Shown piece after piece: positions 1 through 7,069 of a stretch of 10,214 bases of DNA; positions within the stretch are counted from its first letter, which is position 1; every line of letters begins with the position of its first letter. The notes below the pieces were generated by a model. The model had not been told where the DNA came from. It saw nothing but the letters and a program-made list of their open reading frames with translations, and did no database searches. The DNA is from Gemmataceae bacterium (GTDB taxonomy: Bacteria > Planctomycetota > Planctomycetia > Gemmatales > Gemmataceae), in assembly GCA_020847555.1 (NCBI GenBank), contig JADLBT010000465.1, forward strand, positions 1 to 10,214, given 5' to 3'. The translations under genes and the position numbers were made by a program.

Positions 1-164
1 CCCTGCGCCGCACGATGGGCGAGCGCGGCCGCGTCCGGGTGCTGCGCGACTTCACCTTCGCGGCCCAGGCGCGGGCGTATCGCCGGCTCTTCGAGCGCTT
101 GTCGCCCGGCACTTGCGGCCGCCTCACCCTGGAGCCGATGGCCGGCATGAGGACAGCGTCATGA
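1..164 (+). CDS. C-terminal end of a probable GT4-type glycosyltransferase (partial)
   Basis: An open frame enters from the left edge (first full codon at 3) and stops at TGA 162-164, leaving about 53 residues. The readable tail contains RVRVLRDFTFAAQARAYRRLFERL-like sequence (split here: RVRVLRDF, then TFAAQARAYRRLFERL). A basic/aromatic segment followed by an amphipathic helix ending in YxxLFxxL is typical of the extreme C terminus of GT-B fold family 4 glycosyltransferases, where the last helix packs back on the N-terminal domain. The stop codon overlaps the next gene's start in an ATGA (161-164), which indicates translational coupling and a shared polysaccharide operon. With only the tail visible, the sugar donor, the acceptor and even the family are inferences. 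Another protein ending in a similar helix cannot be excluded. Confidence 0.55.
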   Translation, partial: LRRTMGERGRVRVLRDFTFAAQARAYRRLFERLSPGTCGRLTLEPMAGMRTAS

Positions 165-1390
165 CCGCAGTGCAGACCTGCTCCCCGGACCGCGCCGCGG
201 CGCCGGCCAACGGCCTCCGCCTCGCCACGGCCTTCCGAAAGCCCGCGCCGCCGAGGCGGGGTGCGGAGCGGGCGGTGCGCGTCTGCTTCATGATCGACAC
301 CCTGTACACAGGCGGAACGGAGGGGCAACTCGTCGCGCTGATCCGTCACCTGGATCGGACGCGGGTTCGGCCGTCCCTGTGCGTGCTGCGCGGCGCGTCC
401 GCGTTCTCGCACGCCCTGGAGGCGGACGGCTGCCCGGTCCTGCACCTGGGTGCCGGGTCGCTGTGCCGGCCGTCCACCCTGGCCCGGGCGCGGCGCCTGG
501 CCCAGTTCCTGCGCCGCGAGCGGACCGACGTGCTGCAGGTCTATTTCGCCGAGAGCACCTACCTGGGCGCGCTGGTGGCGCGCCTGGCCGGGGTGCGGTT
601 CGTCGTGCGCACCCGCAACAATCTCGGGTACTGGCTGACGCCGTGGCACCGCCGCCTCGGCCGGCTGTACAACCGCCTCGCCGACGCGACGATCGCCAAC
701 TGCGAGGCATGCCGCCAGGCCGTCATCCGGGACGAGGCAGCCTCGCCGGAGTCGGTCGTGGTGCTGGAGAACGGCGTCGATCTGGAGCGCTTCGCCGCGA
801 TTCCGCCGCTGAAAGAGCGGCCGGGGCCAATCCGCGTCGGCGTGGTGGCGAACCTGCGCCCGGTGAAGGGCGTGGATCTGTTCCTCCGGGCGGCTGCCGC
901 GGTGGTCGCGGCGGGGCAGGACGCGACGTTCGCGGTCGCTGGCGACGGTCCGGAGCGGGCCGCGCTGGAGCGCCTTGCGGCCGAGGTGGGGCTCGGCGAC
1001 CGGCTGCGGCTGCCGGGGGTGGTGGAGGACGTGCCGGGGTTCCTGGCGGGCCTCGACGTGGCGGTCCTCTGCTCGCGCTCGGAGGGAATGTCGAACGCGC
1101 TGCTGGAGTACATGGCCGCCGGCCGCGCGATCGTCGCGACCCGGGTCGGGGCCGCCGACCAGATCCTCCGCGCCGGCGCCACCGGGCTGCTGGTGCCCCC
1201 CGCCGAAACGGACATCGCGGCGGCGCTGCGGCGCGTCGTCGGAGACGCGGCCCTGCGGGTGCAACTCGGCCACGCGGCCCGCCGCCGCGCGGAGATGCAC
1301 TACAGCCGCGCAGCGATGGTGCGGCGGTTCGAGGACTTTTACCGCGCGCTCGTGTTCGGCTCGCCGCCGCCGGGCGCGCAGCTCTTTTAA
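161..1390 (+). CDS. Glycosyltransferase family 4 (GT-B fold)
   Basis: A 409-residue protein expected to transfer a sugar from a nucleotide donor onto a lipid-linked glycan at the cytoplasmic face. After an Ala/Pro-rich leader of about 38 residues, the N-terminal Rossmann domain opens with VRVCFMIDTLYTGGTE (residues 39-54), the glycine-rich acceptor-side loop of GT4 enzymes. The inter-domain region has NGVDLERF (204-211). The donor-binding domain shows RVGVVANLRPVKGVDL (225-240, Arg and Lys for phosphate contact), VAGDGPE (259-265) and the EX7E motif E308...E316 in SEGMSNALLEYMAAG. TGLLVPP (341-347) is also typical. I chose ATG 161 because it overlaps the upstream stop and has GAGG at 149-152, eight bases away; an in-frame ATG at 113 lies inside the upstream gene. 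The polymerase-like gene follows 12 bases downstream, so the two are probably co-transcribed. The sugar specificity is unknown. Confidence 0.93.
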   Translation: MTAVQTCSPDRAAAPANGLRLATAFRKPAPPRRGAERAVRVCFMIDTLYTGGTEGQLVALIRHLDRTRVRPSLCVLRGASAFSHALEADGCPVLHLGAGSLCRPSTLARARRLAQFLRRERTDVLQVYFAESTYLGALVARLAGVRFVVRTRNNLGYWLTPWHRRLGRLYNRLADATIANCEACRQAVIRDEAASPESVVVLENGVDLERFAAIPPLKERPGPIRVGVVANLRPVKGVDLFLRAAAAVVAAGQDATFAVAGDGPERAALERLAAEVGLGDRLRLPGVVEDVPGFLAGLDVAVLCSRSEGMSNALLEYMAAGRAIVATRVGAADQILRAGATGLLVPPAETDIAAALRRVVGDAALRVQLGHAARRRAEMHYSRAAMVRRFEDFYRALVFGSPPPGAQLF

Positions 1391-1402
1391 TGCAGGTGTG
1401 TC

Positions 1403-2662
1403 ATGCGCTGGCTGCTGATCGGCTACATGTACCTGTTCATCCACCGGCCGTTCGAGATCTGGCCGTTCCTGGGCACGTTCCGCATCGAGTTGCTATACGC
1501 GCTGACCATCGGCGCCGCGTGGGTCATCTCGCCGTCGCGGCGCTGGCTGCCGAATCGGCTGCACCTGGCCTTCTTCTCTCTCGCCGGGGCCATCCTCTTC
1601 TGCTGGGGGGTCAGCCCGTGGTCCTCGACCGCGTTCGATCACATCTATAACTACTTCGCCCTGGTCTACTTCTACATCCTGCTGACAAGCTCGATCCACG
1701 AAGAGGAAGATTTGCGGCTGATCGTCCAGGCGTTCTTCGCGATCATGGCCCTCTACGCCCTCCACTCGCTGTACGAATTTCGGTGCGGTCGGTTCGTGTA
1801 CCGCATGGCAATCCCGCGTCTCGTCGGCGTGGACATCTCACACAACGACCCGAACTCGTTCAGCGCCAGCCTCCTGTACGCGCTGGCCTTGCTCCCGGCC
1901 GCCTGGGTCGCGGGCCGATCCCAGGCGTGGCGCACCTTTCTCGTCTGCCACGTCGCCCTGACGGTCGGGTGCGTCGCCCTGACCGGGTCGCGAGCCGGGC
2001 TGGTGACGCTTATCTTCTGGGTCGGGATCACGATCTGGCGCAGCCGCTTCCGGTGGGCGTTCGCCCTGGCGGTGGTGCTGTCGGCGCCGTTCCTGTGGTC
2101 GCTCCTGCCGCCCTCGCTGCAGAATCGGTTCGAGACGATCATCAATCCGGACGCCGGCCCGCTCAACGCCAAGGTGTCCGGCCAGCAGCGGCTGCTCGGT
2201 CTGTGGCTCGGCGTCGAGCTGTTCGACAAGTACCCGATCACCGGCTGCGGGCCGGGCTCCTGGAAGAAGGCGACCGGATCGTCGATCGAGTCGCACAACC
2301 TGTACGCCCAGGTGATCGGCGAGCTGGGGCTGCTGGGCGCGATCCCGTTCGCCTGCGTCGTCTTGCTGTTCTGGCGGAACACGCGGCGCATCGCCCGCCT
2401 GTACCGCGAGCACCCGCACTGGGAGCGCGACTTCCTGTACACCCTCAGCTGGTGCCTGGCCACCGCCCTGTTGCTCTTGCTGCTCAACGGCAACTTCGGG
2501 CACAATCTGTTCCGCTACACCTGGCTGTGGTACGGCGCCTTCCTGATCATTGCCCGCCACTGCGTCGAACAACGCGCCCTCGCCGAGGCTGGCCTGAACC
2601 CGCATCCCGCGCCCTGGCAGGCCGTGCCCCCACGCGCCCGATGGGCCGTCGTGCCGTCCTGA
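1403..2662 (+). CDS. O-antigen ligase/polymerase-like integral membrane protein (Wzy/WaaL family)
   Basis: A 419-residue polytopic inner-membrane protein with about ten hydrophobic segments, matching the usual 400-450 residues of this family. Members join or polymerise lipid-linked glycan repeats on the periplasmic side. Visible signatures are ISHNDPNSF (145-153), the GSRAG turn at 195-199 inside a hydrophobic stretch, a long polar loop at about 232-295 (the expected periplasmic loop), and GCGPGSW followed by ESHNLYAQ and E307 (281-307). This SHN...ExGxxG pattern marks the conserved C-terminal part of the ligase domain (PF04932 type). A strongly leucine-rich helix (about 350-362) and one more span follow, then a short cytoplasmic tail. 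The start at 1403 lies 12 bases after the previous stop with AGGTG just upstream. Polymerase (Wzy) and ligase (WaaL-like) roles cannot be told apart by sequence alone. Confidence 0.88.
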   Translation: MRWLLIGYMYLFIHRPFEIWPFLGTFRIELLYALTIGAAWVISPSRRWLPNRLHLAFFSLAGAILFCWGVSPWSSTAFDHIYNYFALVYFYILLTSSIHEEEDLRLIVQAFFAIMALYALHSLYEFRCGRFVYRMAIPRLVGVDISHNDPNSFSASLLYALALLPAAWVAGRSQAWRTFLVCHVALTVGCVALTGSRAGLVTLIFWVGITIWRSRFRWAFALAVVLSAPFLWSLLPPSLQNRFETIINPDAGPLNAKVSGQQRLLGLWLGVELFDKYPITGCGPGSWKKATGSSIESHNLYAQVIGELGLLGAIPFACVVLLFWRNTRRIARLYREHPHWERDFLYTLSWCLATALLLLLLNGNFGHNLFRYTWLWYGAFLIIARHCVEQRALAEAGLNPHPAPWQAVPPRARWAVVPS

Positions 2663-2703
2663 CCGACAGGCCGGCCGCCGGCAACTGCCCAGCTTCTTTC
2701 TCT

Positions 2704-2710
2704 GGGAGGA
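2704..2710 (+). promoter_or_regulatory. Strong ribosome binding site deciding the start at 2719
   Basis: GGGAGGA lies eight bases before ATG 2719. It settles the start of the adenylate-forming enzyme, whose reading frame stays open far upstream over the polymerase gene (back to 1783). Confidence 0.8.
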
Positions 2711-2718
2711 CTATCCCG

Positions 2719-4095
2719 ATGGATCTTCGCCAACGACTCGCCCGCCATCTCGTCTACCCGCTGTCCCTGTGGCGCTCGGGCGACCTGGCGACGCTCCGCT
2801 ACCTCCGCGAGTTCGAGCGCACTCAGTACCTGTCGCCCGAGGAGCTGCGCGACCGCCAGCTCGAACTCCTCCGGGGTCTGCTCGATCACGCCTACCAGAA
2901 CTGCCCGTTCTATCGGGAGCGCTTCATCAGGGCCGGCCTCGTCCCCAGCGACGTGCGCCGGTTGGAGGATCTCCAGGCGCTGCCGCCGCTCGAAAAGACC
3001 GACGTGCAGGCGCACCGCCTGGCGATGATCGCCCGCGACTGGCCGGCCGACGACCTGATCGAGAACCGCACCGGCGGCTCGACCGGCACGCCGGTCGCGA
3101 TCTACTTCGGCCGCAACCGGCTGTGCGCGCGCGTCGGTGGGGTGTGGCGGCACAATCGGTGGGCCGGGTGGGACATCGGCCACAAGACGGCTGCCCTCTG
3201 GGGCGCCCCGCGCGACGTCCCGCCGACCGGGTGGCGCGGCCGATTGCGGAACGCCCTGCTCGACCGCCTGCTGTACCTCGACACCGGCCACATGAACGAG
3301 GAGAAGCTGCTCCGCTATCACGAAATGCTGCACGCCTACCGTCCGCGCGTGATCCTGGCCTACGCCTGCGCCGCGGCCCTGTTCGCCCGGTTTCTCGAGG
3401 CGCGCAAGCTCAGGCCGTACCGCCCGCACTCGATCGTGACGTCCGCCGAGGTACTGTCGCCCGAAGATCGGGCTGTGGTGGAGCGGGTGTTCGGGTGCCC
3501 GGTGTTCGACCGCTACGGGTCGCGCGAACTGTGCGTGATCGCGAGCGAGTGCGAGGCGCACGCCGGGCTGCACGTCATGGCGGAGGGGCTATACGTCGAG
3601 GTGGTGCGCAACGGCCGCCCGGCCGCCCCCGGCGAGACGGGCGTGGTCCTCATCACGGATCTGCGGAACCGGGCGATGCCGCTGATCCGCTACCGGATCG
3701 GCGACGTCGCGAGCTGGGAGGAGGAGCCTTGCCGGTGCGGGCGTGGGCTGCCGCGGCTGCGCGCCGTCACCGGGCGCGTCACCGACTTCCTCGTCGGATC
3801 CGACGGCCGGCTGGTGTCCGGAGCGTTCCTCGCCTACGCCCTCATCGCCCAGCGCGTCAGCCTCGGCCAGGTACAGATCGACCAGACCGAGCCGGGCAAG
3901 GTGTGCTACCGGATCAAGCCGGGGGCGACGTTCCGGCAACTGGAGGATCTGGCGTATCTGGAGCGACAAACGCGCCGCTATCTCGGAGAAGGGACGGCGG
4001 TCGAGTACGAGCTGGTGGAGGAACTGTTGCCCGAGCCGTCGGGGAAGTTCCTGCTGTCGCGCTCCACGGTCACGCCTGCCTACCTGACGGCGTGA
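2719..4095 (+). CDS. Phenylacetate-CoA ligase-like adenylate-forming enzyme (PaaK/CapK family)
   Basis: A 458-residue member of the ANL adenylating superfamily, the usual length for the PaaK/CapK branch. Such enzymes activate a carboxylate with ATP to an acyl-adenylate, then often pass it to CoA. The motifs are complete: phosphate loop RTGGSTGTP (117-125), SAEVLSPED (242-250), YGSRE (266-270, the A5-type motif), PLIRYRIGD (321-329, the A7-type Asp), CRCGRGLP (338-345) with TGR (351-353), and SGK with K443 near the C terminus. C278, H285, C338 and C340 sit where PaaK-like proteins carry a probable metal site. In polysaccharide loci these CapK-like proteins are thought to help decorate the glycan with acyl or amino-acid groups. 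The gene is last in the + strand run, 56 bases after the polymerase gene, and is followed by a hairpin. The substrate is unknown; a true phenylacetate catabolic role is unlikely here because no paa genes are nearby. Confidence 0.9.
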   Translation: MDLRQRLARHLVYPLSLWRSGDLATLRYLREFERTQYLSPEELRDRQLELLRGLLDHAYQNCPFYRERFIRAGLVPSDVRRLEDLQALPPLEKTDVQAHRLAMIARDWPADDLIENRTGGSTGTPVAIYFGRNRLCARVGGVWRHNRWAGWDIGHKTAALWGAPRDVPPTGWRGRLRNALLDRLLYLDTGHMNEEKLLRYHEMLHAYRPRVILAYACAAALFARFLEARKLRPYRPHSIVTSAEVLSPEDRAVVERVFGCPVFDRYGSRELCVIASECEAHAGLHVMAEGLYVEVVRNGRPAAPGETGVVLITDLRNRAMPLIRYRIGDVASWEEEPCRCGRGLPRLRAVTGRVTDFLVGSDGRLVSGAFLAYALIAQRVSLGQVQIDQTEPGKVCYRIKPGATFRQLEDLAYLERQTRRYLGEGTAVEYELVEELLPEPSGKFLLSRSTVTPAYLTA

Positions 4096-4122
4096 GGCGG
4101 GGGTCGGGAAGAGGGAGCATGA

Positions 4123-4150
4123 AAGCCCACGGGACGCCACCCGTGGGCTT
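4123..4150. terminator. Bidirectional hairpin between convergent genes
   Basis: There is a perfect 11-bp stem, AAGCCCACGGG (4123-4133) with CCCGTGGGCTT (4140-4150), and a 6-base loop. It lies in the 76-base gap between two convergent stop codons (4093-4095 and 4172-4174), where a shared terminator is expected. There is no real U tract on the + strand; on the minus strand the stem is followed by only a short T-rich end (CTTTC). It may therefore act as an RNA-end stabiliser or be a copy of a dispersed hairpin rather than a textbook intrinsic terminator. Confidence 0.6.
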
Positions 4151-4171
4151 CAGGAGTTGTGTTCTGGCTCT

Positions 4172-5950
4172 TCACGAAGCGACCGCGCGCGCCCGGGGCC
4201 ACGCCTCCCGACGCCGGCCGCCCGCCGCGTCGAGGGGCAGGTCGAGTTCGTCCAGCAGGTCGCGCGGATCCTCCCGGTCGATGCATAGCCGCCGCCACAG
4301 GCCGTAGTTCAGCAGGTTCCAGAACAGCATCGGCCGCTTGCCGTCGGCGGACTGGAGCCGGCGCAGCGGTTCCTCGCCCGTCACCTTGGCGACGAGCGGC
4401 ACGAACGGCTCGAAGACGCCGCCGCGCTCCGCCCAGTTCCGCCGCGCCACCCCGAACCCCGACTTCGGCCGGTCCCGAATGAACGCTGGCACCCCCGCCT
4501 GCCGCGCCATCTCGCGCCGCAGGGCATTCTCCGGCGCCGCCAGCTTCGTCCGCCACGACAGGGAGAAGAGGAACCGCAGCGTGTCGTCGTCGTAGAACGG
4601 GAAGTAGATGCGCTTGCCGTTCGCTTCCCCGATCTTCGACCAGACGTACTGGGTGATCGCCTCGTCGCCGAGCAGCGAGTACAGCGCCCACACGTCCTCG
4701 ACGGGACGACCGGCGACCCGCTCCAGGGCGCGCAGCGGCCACCGAATCACTTCCCGGGCGGTGACGCCGAAGAACTCGCACACCCACGCCGGGTCGCCGT
4801 AGGCGTGCCAGTCCCACAGCGGATCGGCCGTCGAGGCGAACGCCCCGGACCGGGCCGCCTGGTCGAGGGTCGCCACGAACCCGCGCCCCCTCCCGGTCAG
4901 CCGGGACGCCAGCCGCGCCAGGCCGCGCATCGGCTGGCGGCGGGCGAGGCGGAAGTGGAGCCGCTCCTTCCAGTAGAGGAAGTTGCGGAAGTTGCCGTAG
5001 GAGCCGCCCGCCCCGACGCCGACGAGGACCACGTCGCGCGCGCGCGGGAGCCCGTCCGCGAACAGCGCGTGCAGGCAGACCGATTGGAGGTGGTGGACCG
5101 GGATCTCGGCGGCGGCGGTCGCCTCGATCAGCCCGCGGAGGTAGCGCGGCACCGACATCTCGAAGTGGGTATGCCGCGCCTCCAGCGCGGCCGCCGCGCT
5201 CAGGGCGTAGGTGCGCTCGCGGCTCAGGGCCGGGTCGTCGAACGGGTACTCGGTGGACCAGGACGGGATTGGCCCGAAGGTCCGCCGCGCCTCCTCGTGG
5301 AGCAGGGACGAGTCGATGCCGCCGCTGAGCAGGATCGCGGTCCGGTCGCGGGCAGCCGCGAGCGGCTCCATCCCGCCGCGCAGCAGGGTCAGCGTCCGGG
5401 CGGCCGCCTCCGCCGCCGGCAGGTCGCACCGCGCCGGCGGCGGGTCGTAGCCGAGGACCGCCGATGCCCGGCAACCGGCCCGCCCGACCGCCACCTCGAA
5501 GCGCGACCCGGGCGGGAGGTCGAGGATCCCGCGGAACAGCGTCTGCGGCGGCATCACGACGCGGTAGACGAAGTACTCGGGCAGAACGTCGCGGTTCTCC
5601 TCCAGGCGAACCCCGGCGGCCGCAAGCATGTCAATGTGCGTCGAGCAGTAGAACTCGCCGCCGGGACCGAGGTGGTAGTAGAGCGGCCGCCCGCCCAGCA
5701 GGGTTTTCGCCAGGCGCAGAGTGCGGGTCGCGGCCTCGTACTGGACGGTGAGGGAGCGGGCCGTCCCCGAGTCGCCGCACCCGGTCAGCGGCGACTCGAC
5801 GAGTTCAAACCCGTCCGCGTCGTCCCGACAGGACGACAGGAACCCGTCCGTGTAAACGCGGATCGCAAACGGGGCGGCGGACGCGATGTGCGCGGGGCGT
5901 CCGAGGTCCGGGTGGGTGTCGCCCGCGGGGGTGACGGTAACGAGGAACAT
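4172..5950 (-). CDS. Asparagine-synthase-like protein with degenerate glutaminase and altered synthetase motifs
   Basis: A 592-residue protein of the asparagine synthetase/beta-lactam synthetase type, two domains in one chain. The N-terminal region (about 25-165) keeps late features of the class II glutaminase fold, such as GGRPLYYH (86-93) and FYCSTHIDML (100-109). It begins MFLVTV, so the catalytic Cys2 (normally MCGI) is absent. The C-terminal region has an intact ATP-pyrophosphatase loop, LLSGGIDSS (207-215), PFYDDDT (451-457) and RPKSGFG (494-500). The usual GEG(A/S)DE segment instead reads GVGAGGSYG (311-319). I chose ATG 5950 because GGAGG (5957-5961) lies six bases upstream; the frame runs further but crosses a repeat. 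In surface-glycan and exosortase loci such proteins are thought to amidate sugars or peptides. Without the glutaminase Cys it would need free ammonia or another nucleophile. It lies 118 bases downstream of the methyltransferase gene on the same strand. Confidence 0.88.
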   Translation of the reverse strand: MFLVTVTPAGDTHPDLGRPAHIASAAPFAIRVYTDGFLSSCRDDADGFELVESPLTGCGDSGTARSLTVQYEAATRTLRLAKTLLGGRPLYYHLGPGGEFYCSTHIDMLAAAGVRLEENRDVLPEYFVYRVVMPPQTLFRGILDLPPGSRFEVAVGRAGCRASAVLGYDPPPARCDLPAAEAAARTLTLLRGGMEPLAAARDRTAILLSGGIDSSLLHEEARRTFGPIPSWSTEYPFDDPALSRERTYALSAAAALEARHTHFEMSVPRYLRGLIEATAAAEIPVHHLQSVCLHALFADGLPRARDVVLVGVGAGGSYGNFRNFLYWKERLHFRLARRQPMRGLARLASRLTGRGRGFVATLDQAARSGAFASTADPLWDWHAYGDPAWVCEFFGVTAREVIRWPLRALERVAGRPVEDVWALYSLLGDEAITQYVWSKIGEANGKRIYFPFYDDDTLRFLFSLSWRTKLAAPENALRREMARQAGVPAFIRDRPKSGFGVARRNWAERGGVFEPFVPLVAKVTGEEPLRRLQSADGKRPMLFWNLLNYGLWRRLCIDREDPRDLLDELDLPLDAAGGRRREAWPRARAVAS

Positions 5951-5970
5951 CCTGGGCCTCCATGCCGTGC

Positions 5971-5998
5971 TAAATACCTGGGCGCAGTTGGTTATCAA
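5971..5998 (-). promoter_or_regulatory. Candidate sigma-70-type promoter for the asparagine-synthase-like gene
   Basis: Read on the minus strand, TTGATA (5998-5993; five of six matches to TTGACA) is followed after 16 bases by TATTTA (5976-5971; three of six). The pair forms a small AT-rich pocket in otherwise very GC-rich DNA, about 20 bases before ATG 5950. A transcript from here would start only just ahead of the GGAGG ribosome binding site. This is a consensus match by eye; the gene could instead be read through from the methyltransferase gene. Confidence 0.3.
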
Positions 5999-6000
5999 CT

Positions 6001-6039
6001 CCCCTCTCCTCCCATCCCCTTTCCCGCGCAGGAGAGGGG
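6001..6039. repeat. Inverted repeat, possible dispersed palindromic element
   Basis: CCCCTCTCCT (6001-6010) pairs perfectly with AGGAGAGGGG (6030-6039) across a 19-base pyrimidine-rich loop, followed by GGCCGGGGGAAGG. C/T-rich arms of the CCCCTCTCC...GGAGAGGGG kind occur as dispersed intergenic repeats in several bacterial phyla. Only one copy is visible here, so its membership in a family is inferred. It lies between the methyltransferase stop and the start of the next minus-strand gene, where it could affect read-through or mRNA stability. Confidence 0.5.
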
Positions 6040-6068
6040 GCCGGGGGAAGGTTCGATCCTCCAGGCGC

Positions 6069-6848
6069 TCACGGCTTGCGCGCCCACACGACCGCATTGC
6101 CGGCCAGGCGTTTCGCCCCGGGCAGGGCGAGCAGCAGGTTGTCGAGCCGGGCGGCGGTGGCGAGGACCGGCATCTTCTTCGTGAGCCGATCGATGCGCGC
6201 GAACAGGCGGAAGTAGCGGTAGTGCAGCCGGCCGAAATGCTTTTCGAGAAGCGCGAAGTCTCGGCGGCGCAGCGGTTGCTCGTCGGGCGTGGCCTCGCGG
6301 CGGACGGGGACGAGCCGGCGCAGAGCCTGAAGCCAGCCGGCGTAGGCGATCGGCTCGCGGGCGAGGAACAGCCCGCCCGGGCGCAGGGCCGCGAACAGCC
6401 GGGCGGCGACGGCGTCGAGGGCGTGGACGAGGTGGTGCAGGATCAGATCGCACCAGACGACGTCGTAGCACGCGAGCCCGAGATCGTCCGCCTCGACGTT
6501 GACGACGCGGAACTCGGCCGGCAGCCCCTGCACCGCGGCGCGCCGGCGGGCGACGTGTACCGACTCCTCCGACAGGTCGATGCCGGTGACGCGGGCGCCG
6601 CAGTAGGCGAGCTGGACCGACGCGACGCCCTGGCCGCAGCCGACCTCCAGGACGCGCTTGCCGCGGGCGTCGCCCAGCAGGGAGAACATGAACTCCTTGC
6701 TGAACAGGTGCGGACGCGGTGGGCGGGCGTACCGCTCCAGCGCCGCGCGGCTCATCGGCTCGATGACGACGTCGGCGGCGAGACGGTCGAAGAAGCGGCG
6801 CTCGCTCTCGTAGCGCTCCACGGCCCGGGTCTCGGCAAGCTCGTTCAT
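6069..6848 (-). CDS. Class I SAM-dependent methyltransferase
   Basis: A 259-residue soluble protein with a Rossmann-like methyltransferase core. Motif I is VLEVGCGQG (66-74), the acidic end of strand 2 is D91 in VTGIDLSEESV, and motif III/IV reads YDVVWCDLILHHLVH (128-142). LRPGGLFLAREP (155-166) matches the post-motif strand of Methyltransf_11-type enzymes. The N-terminal 60 residues are helical and the C-terminal 80 are rich in Arg and Leu, probably a substrate cap. The start at 6848 has GGGAG about nine bases upstream on the minus strand. It is the first gene of a minus-strand pair with the asparagine-synthase-like gene and diverges from the WecG-family gene. Context suggests methylation of a sugar or glycan-linked intermediate, but small-molecule or lipid substrates are equally allowed by the sequence. 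Confidence 0.87.
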   Translation of the reverse strand: MNELAETRAVERYESERRFFDRLAADVVIEPMSRAALERYARPPRPHLFSKEFMFSLLGDARGKRVLEVGCGQGVASVQLAYCGARVTGIDLSEESVHVARRRAAVQGLPAEFRVVNVEADDLGLACYDVVWCDLILHHLVHALDAVAARLFAALRPGGLFLAREPIAYAGWLQALRRLVPVRREATPDEQPLRRRDFALLEKHFGRLHYRYFRLFARIDRLTKKMPVLATAARLDNLLLALPGAKRLAGNAVVWARKP

Positions 6849-6965
6849 GGCCTCACTCCCAATTCTGGGCGGTGCAGGCGGCGCGTGCGGAGGCTGTCAG
6901 CAGGGGACGAGCGCGGGCAGGTCGAGCCGTCAGCATCCGTGCCGCTCAGGGGAAGAAGGGGTGCA

Positions 6966-6991
6966 TTCCTGGTTCCCCGTTATACCAGGAA
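6966..6991. repeat. 8-bp perfect inverted repeat
   Basis: TTCCTGGT (6966-6973) pairs with ACCAGGAA (6984-6991) across 10 bases. An overlapping alternative pairing of GGTTCC (6971-6976) with GGAACC (6988-6993) exists, so two mutually exclusive stems are possible. It lies 50-75 bases upstream of the candidate wecG promoter, in a place where a regulator could bind. No known operator was recognised. Confidence 0.4.
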
Positions 6992-7040
6992 CCTCTGCTG
7001 GCGCAAAGGCGGCTTGGGGCCTGGAGCCGGCTGTTTTCCC

Positions 7041-7069
7041 TTGCGTGCGGCCGATCGGCCGGGGATAAC
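7041..7069 (+). promoter_or_regulatory. Candidate promoter with palindromic spacer upstream of the WecG-family gene
   Basis: TTGCGT (7041-7046), a 17-base spacer and GATAAC (7064-7069) resemble a sigma-70-type promoter with optimal spacing (TTG kept in the -35, ATAA kept in the -10). The spacer contains the perfect 14-bp palindrome CGGCCGATCGGCCG (7048-7061), which is where a repressor or a spacer-distorting activator would bind. The predicted leader to ATG 7152 is about 75 bases. This rests on consensus matching by eye only. Confidence 0.35.

Noticed and set aside
113..160. Earlier in-frame start for the GT4 glycosyltransferase
   Set aside because: It would overlap the upstream gene by 52 bases. 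ATG 161 gives an ATGA overlap and has GAGG eight bases upstream.
1783..2718. Possible N-terminal extension of the PaaK/CapK-like protein over the polymerase gene
   Set aside because: The extension is an out-of-frame reading of the polymerase gene with low-complexity composition. ATG 2719 has a strong GGGAGGA and gives the normal family length.
4805..6184. A 459-codon + strand open frame opposite the asparagine-synthase-like gene
   Set aside because: It has no domain signature and is extremely rich in Arg, Gly, Pro and Ala, as expected from the antisense of GC-rich coding DNA. The minus strand carries the SGGIDSS gene.
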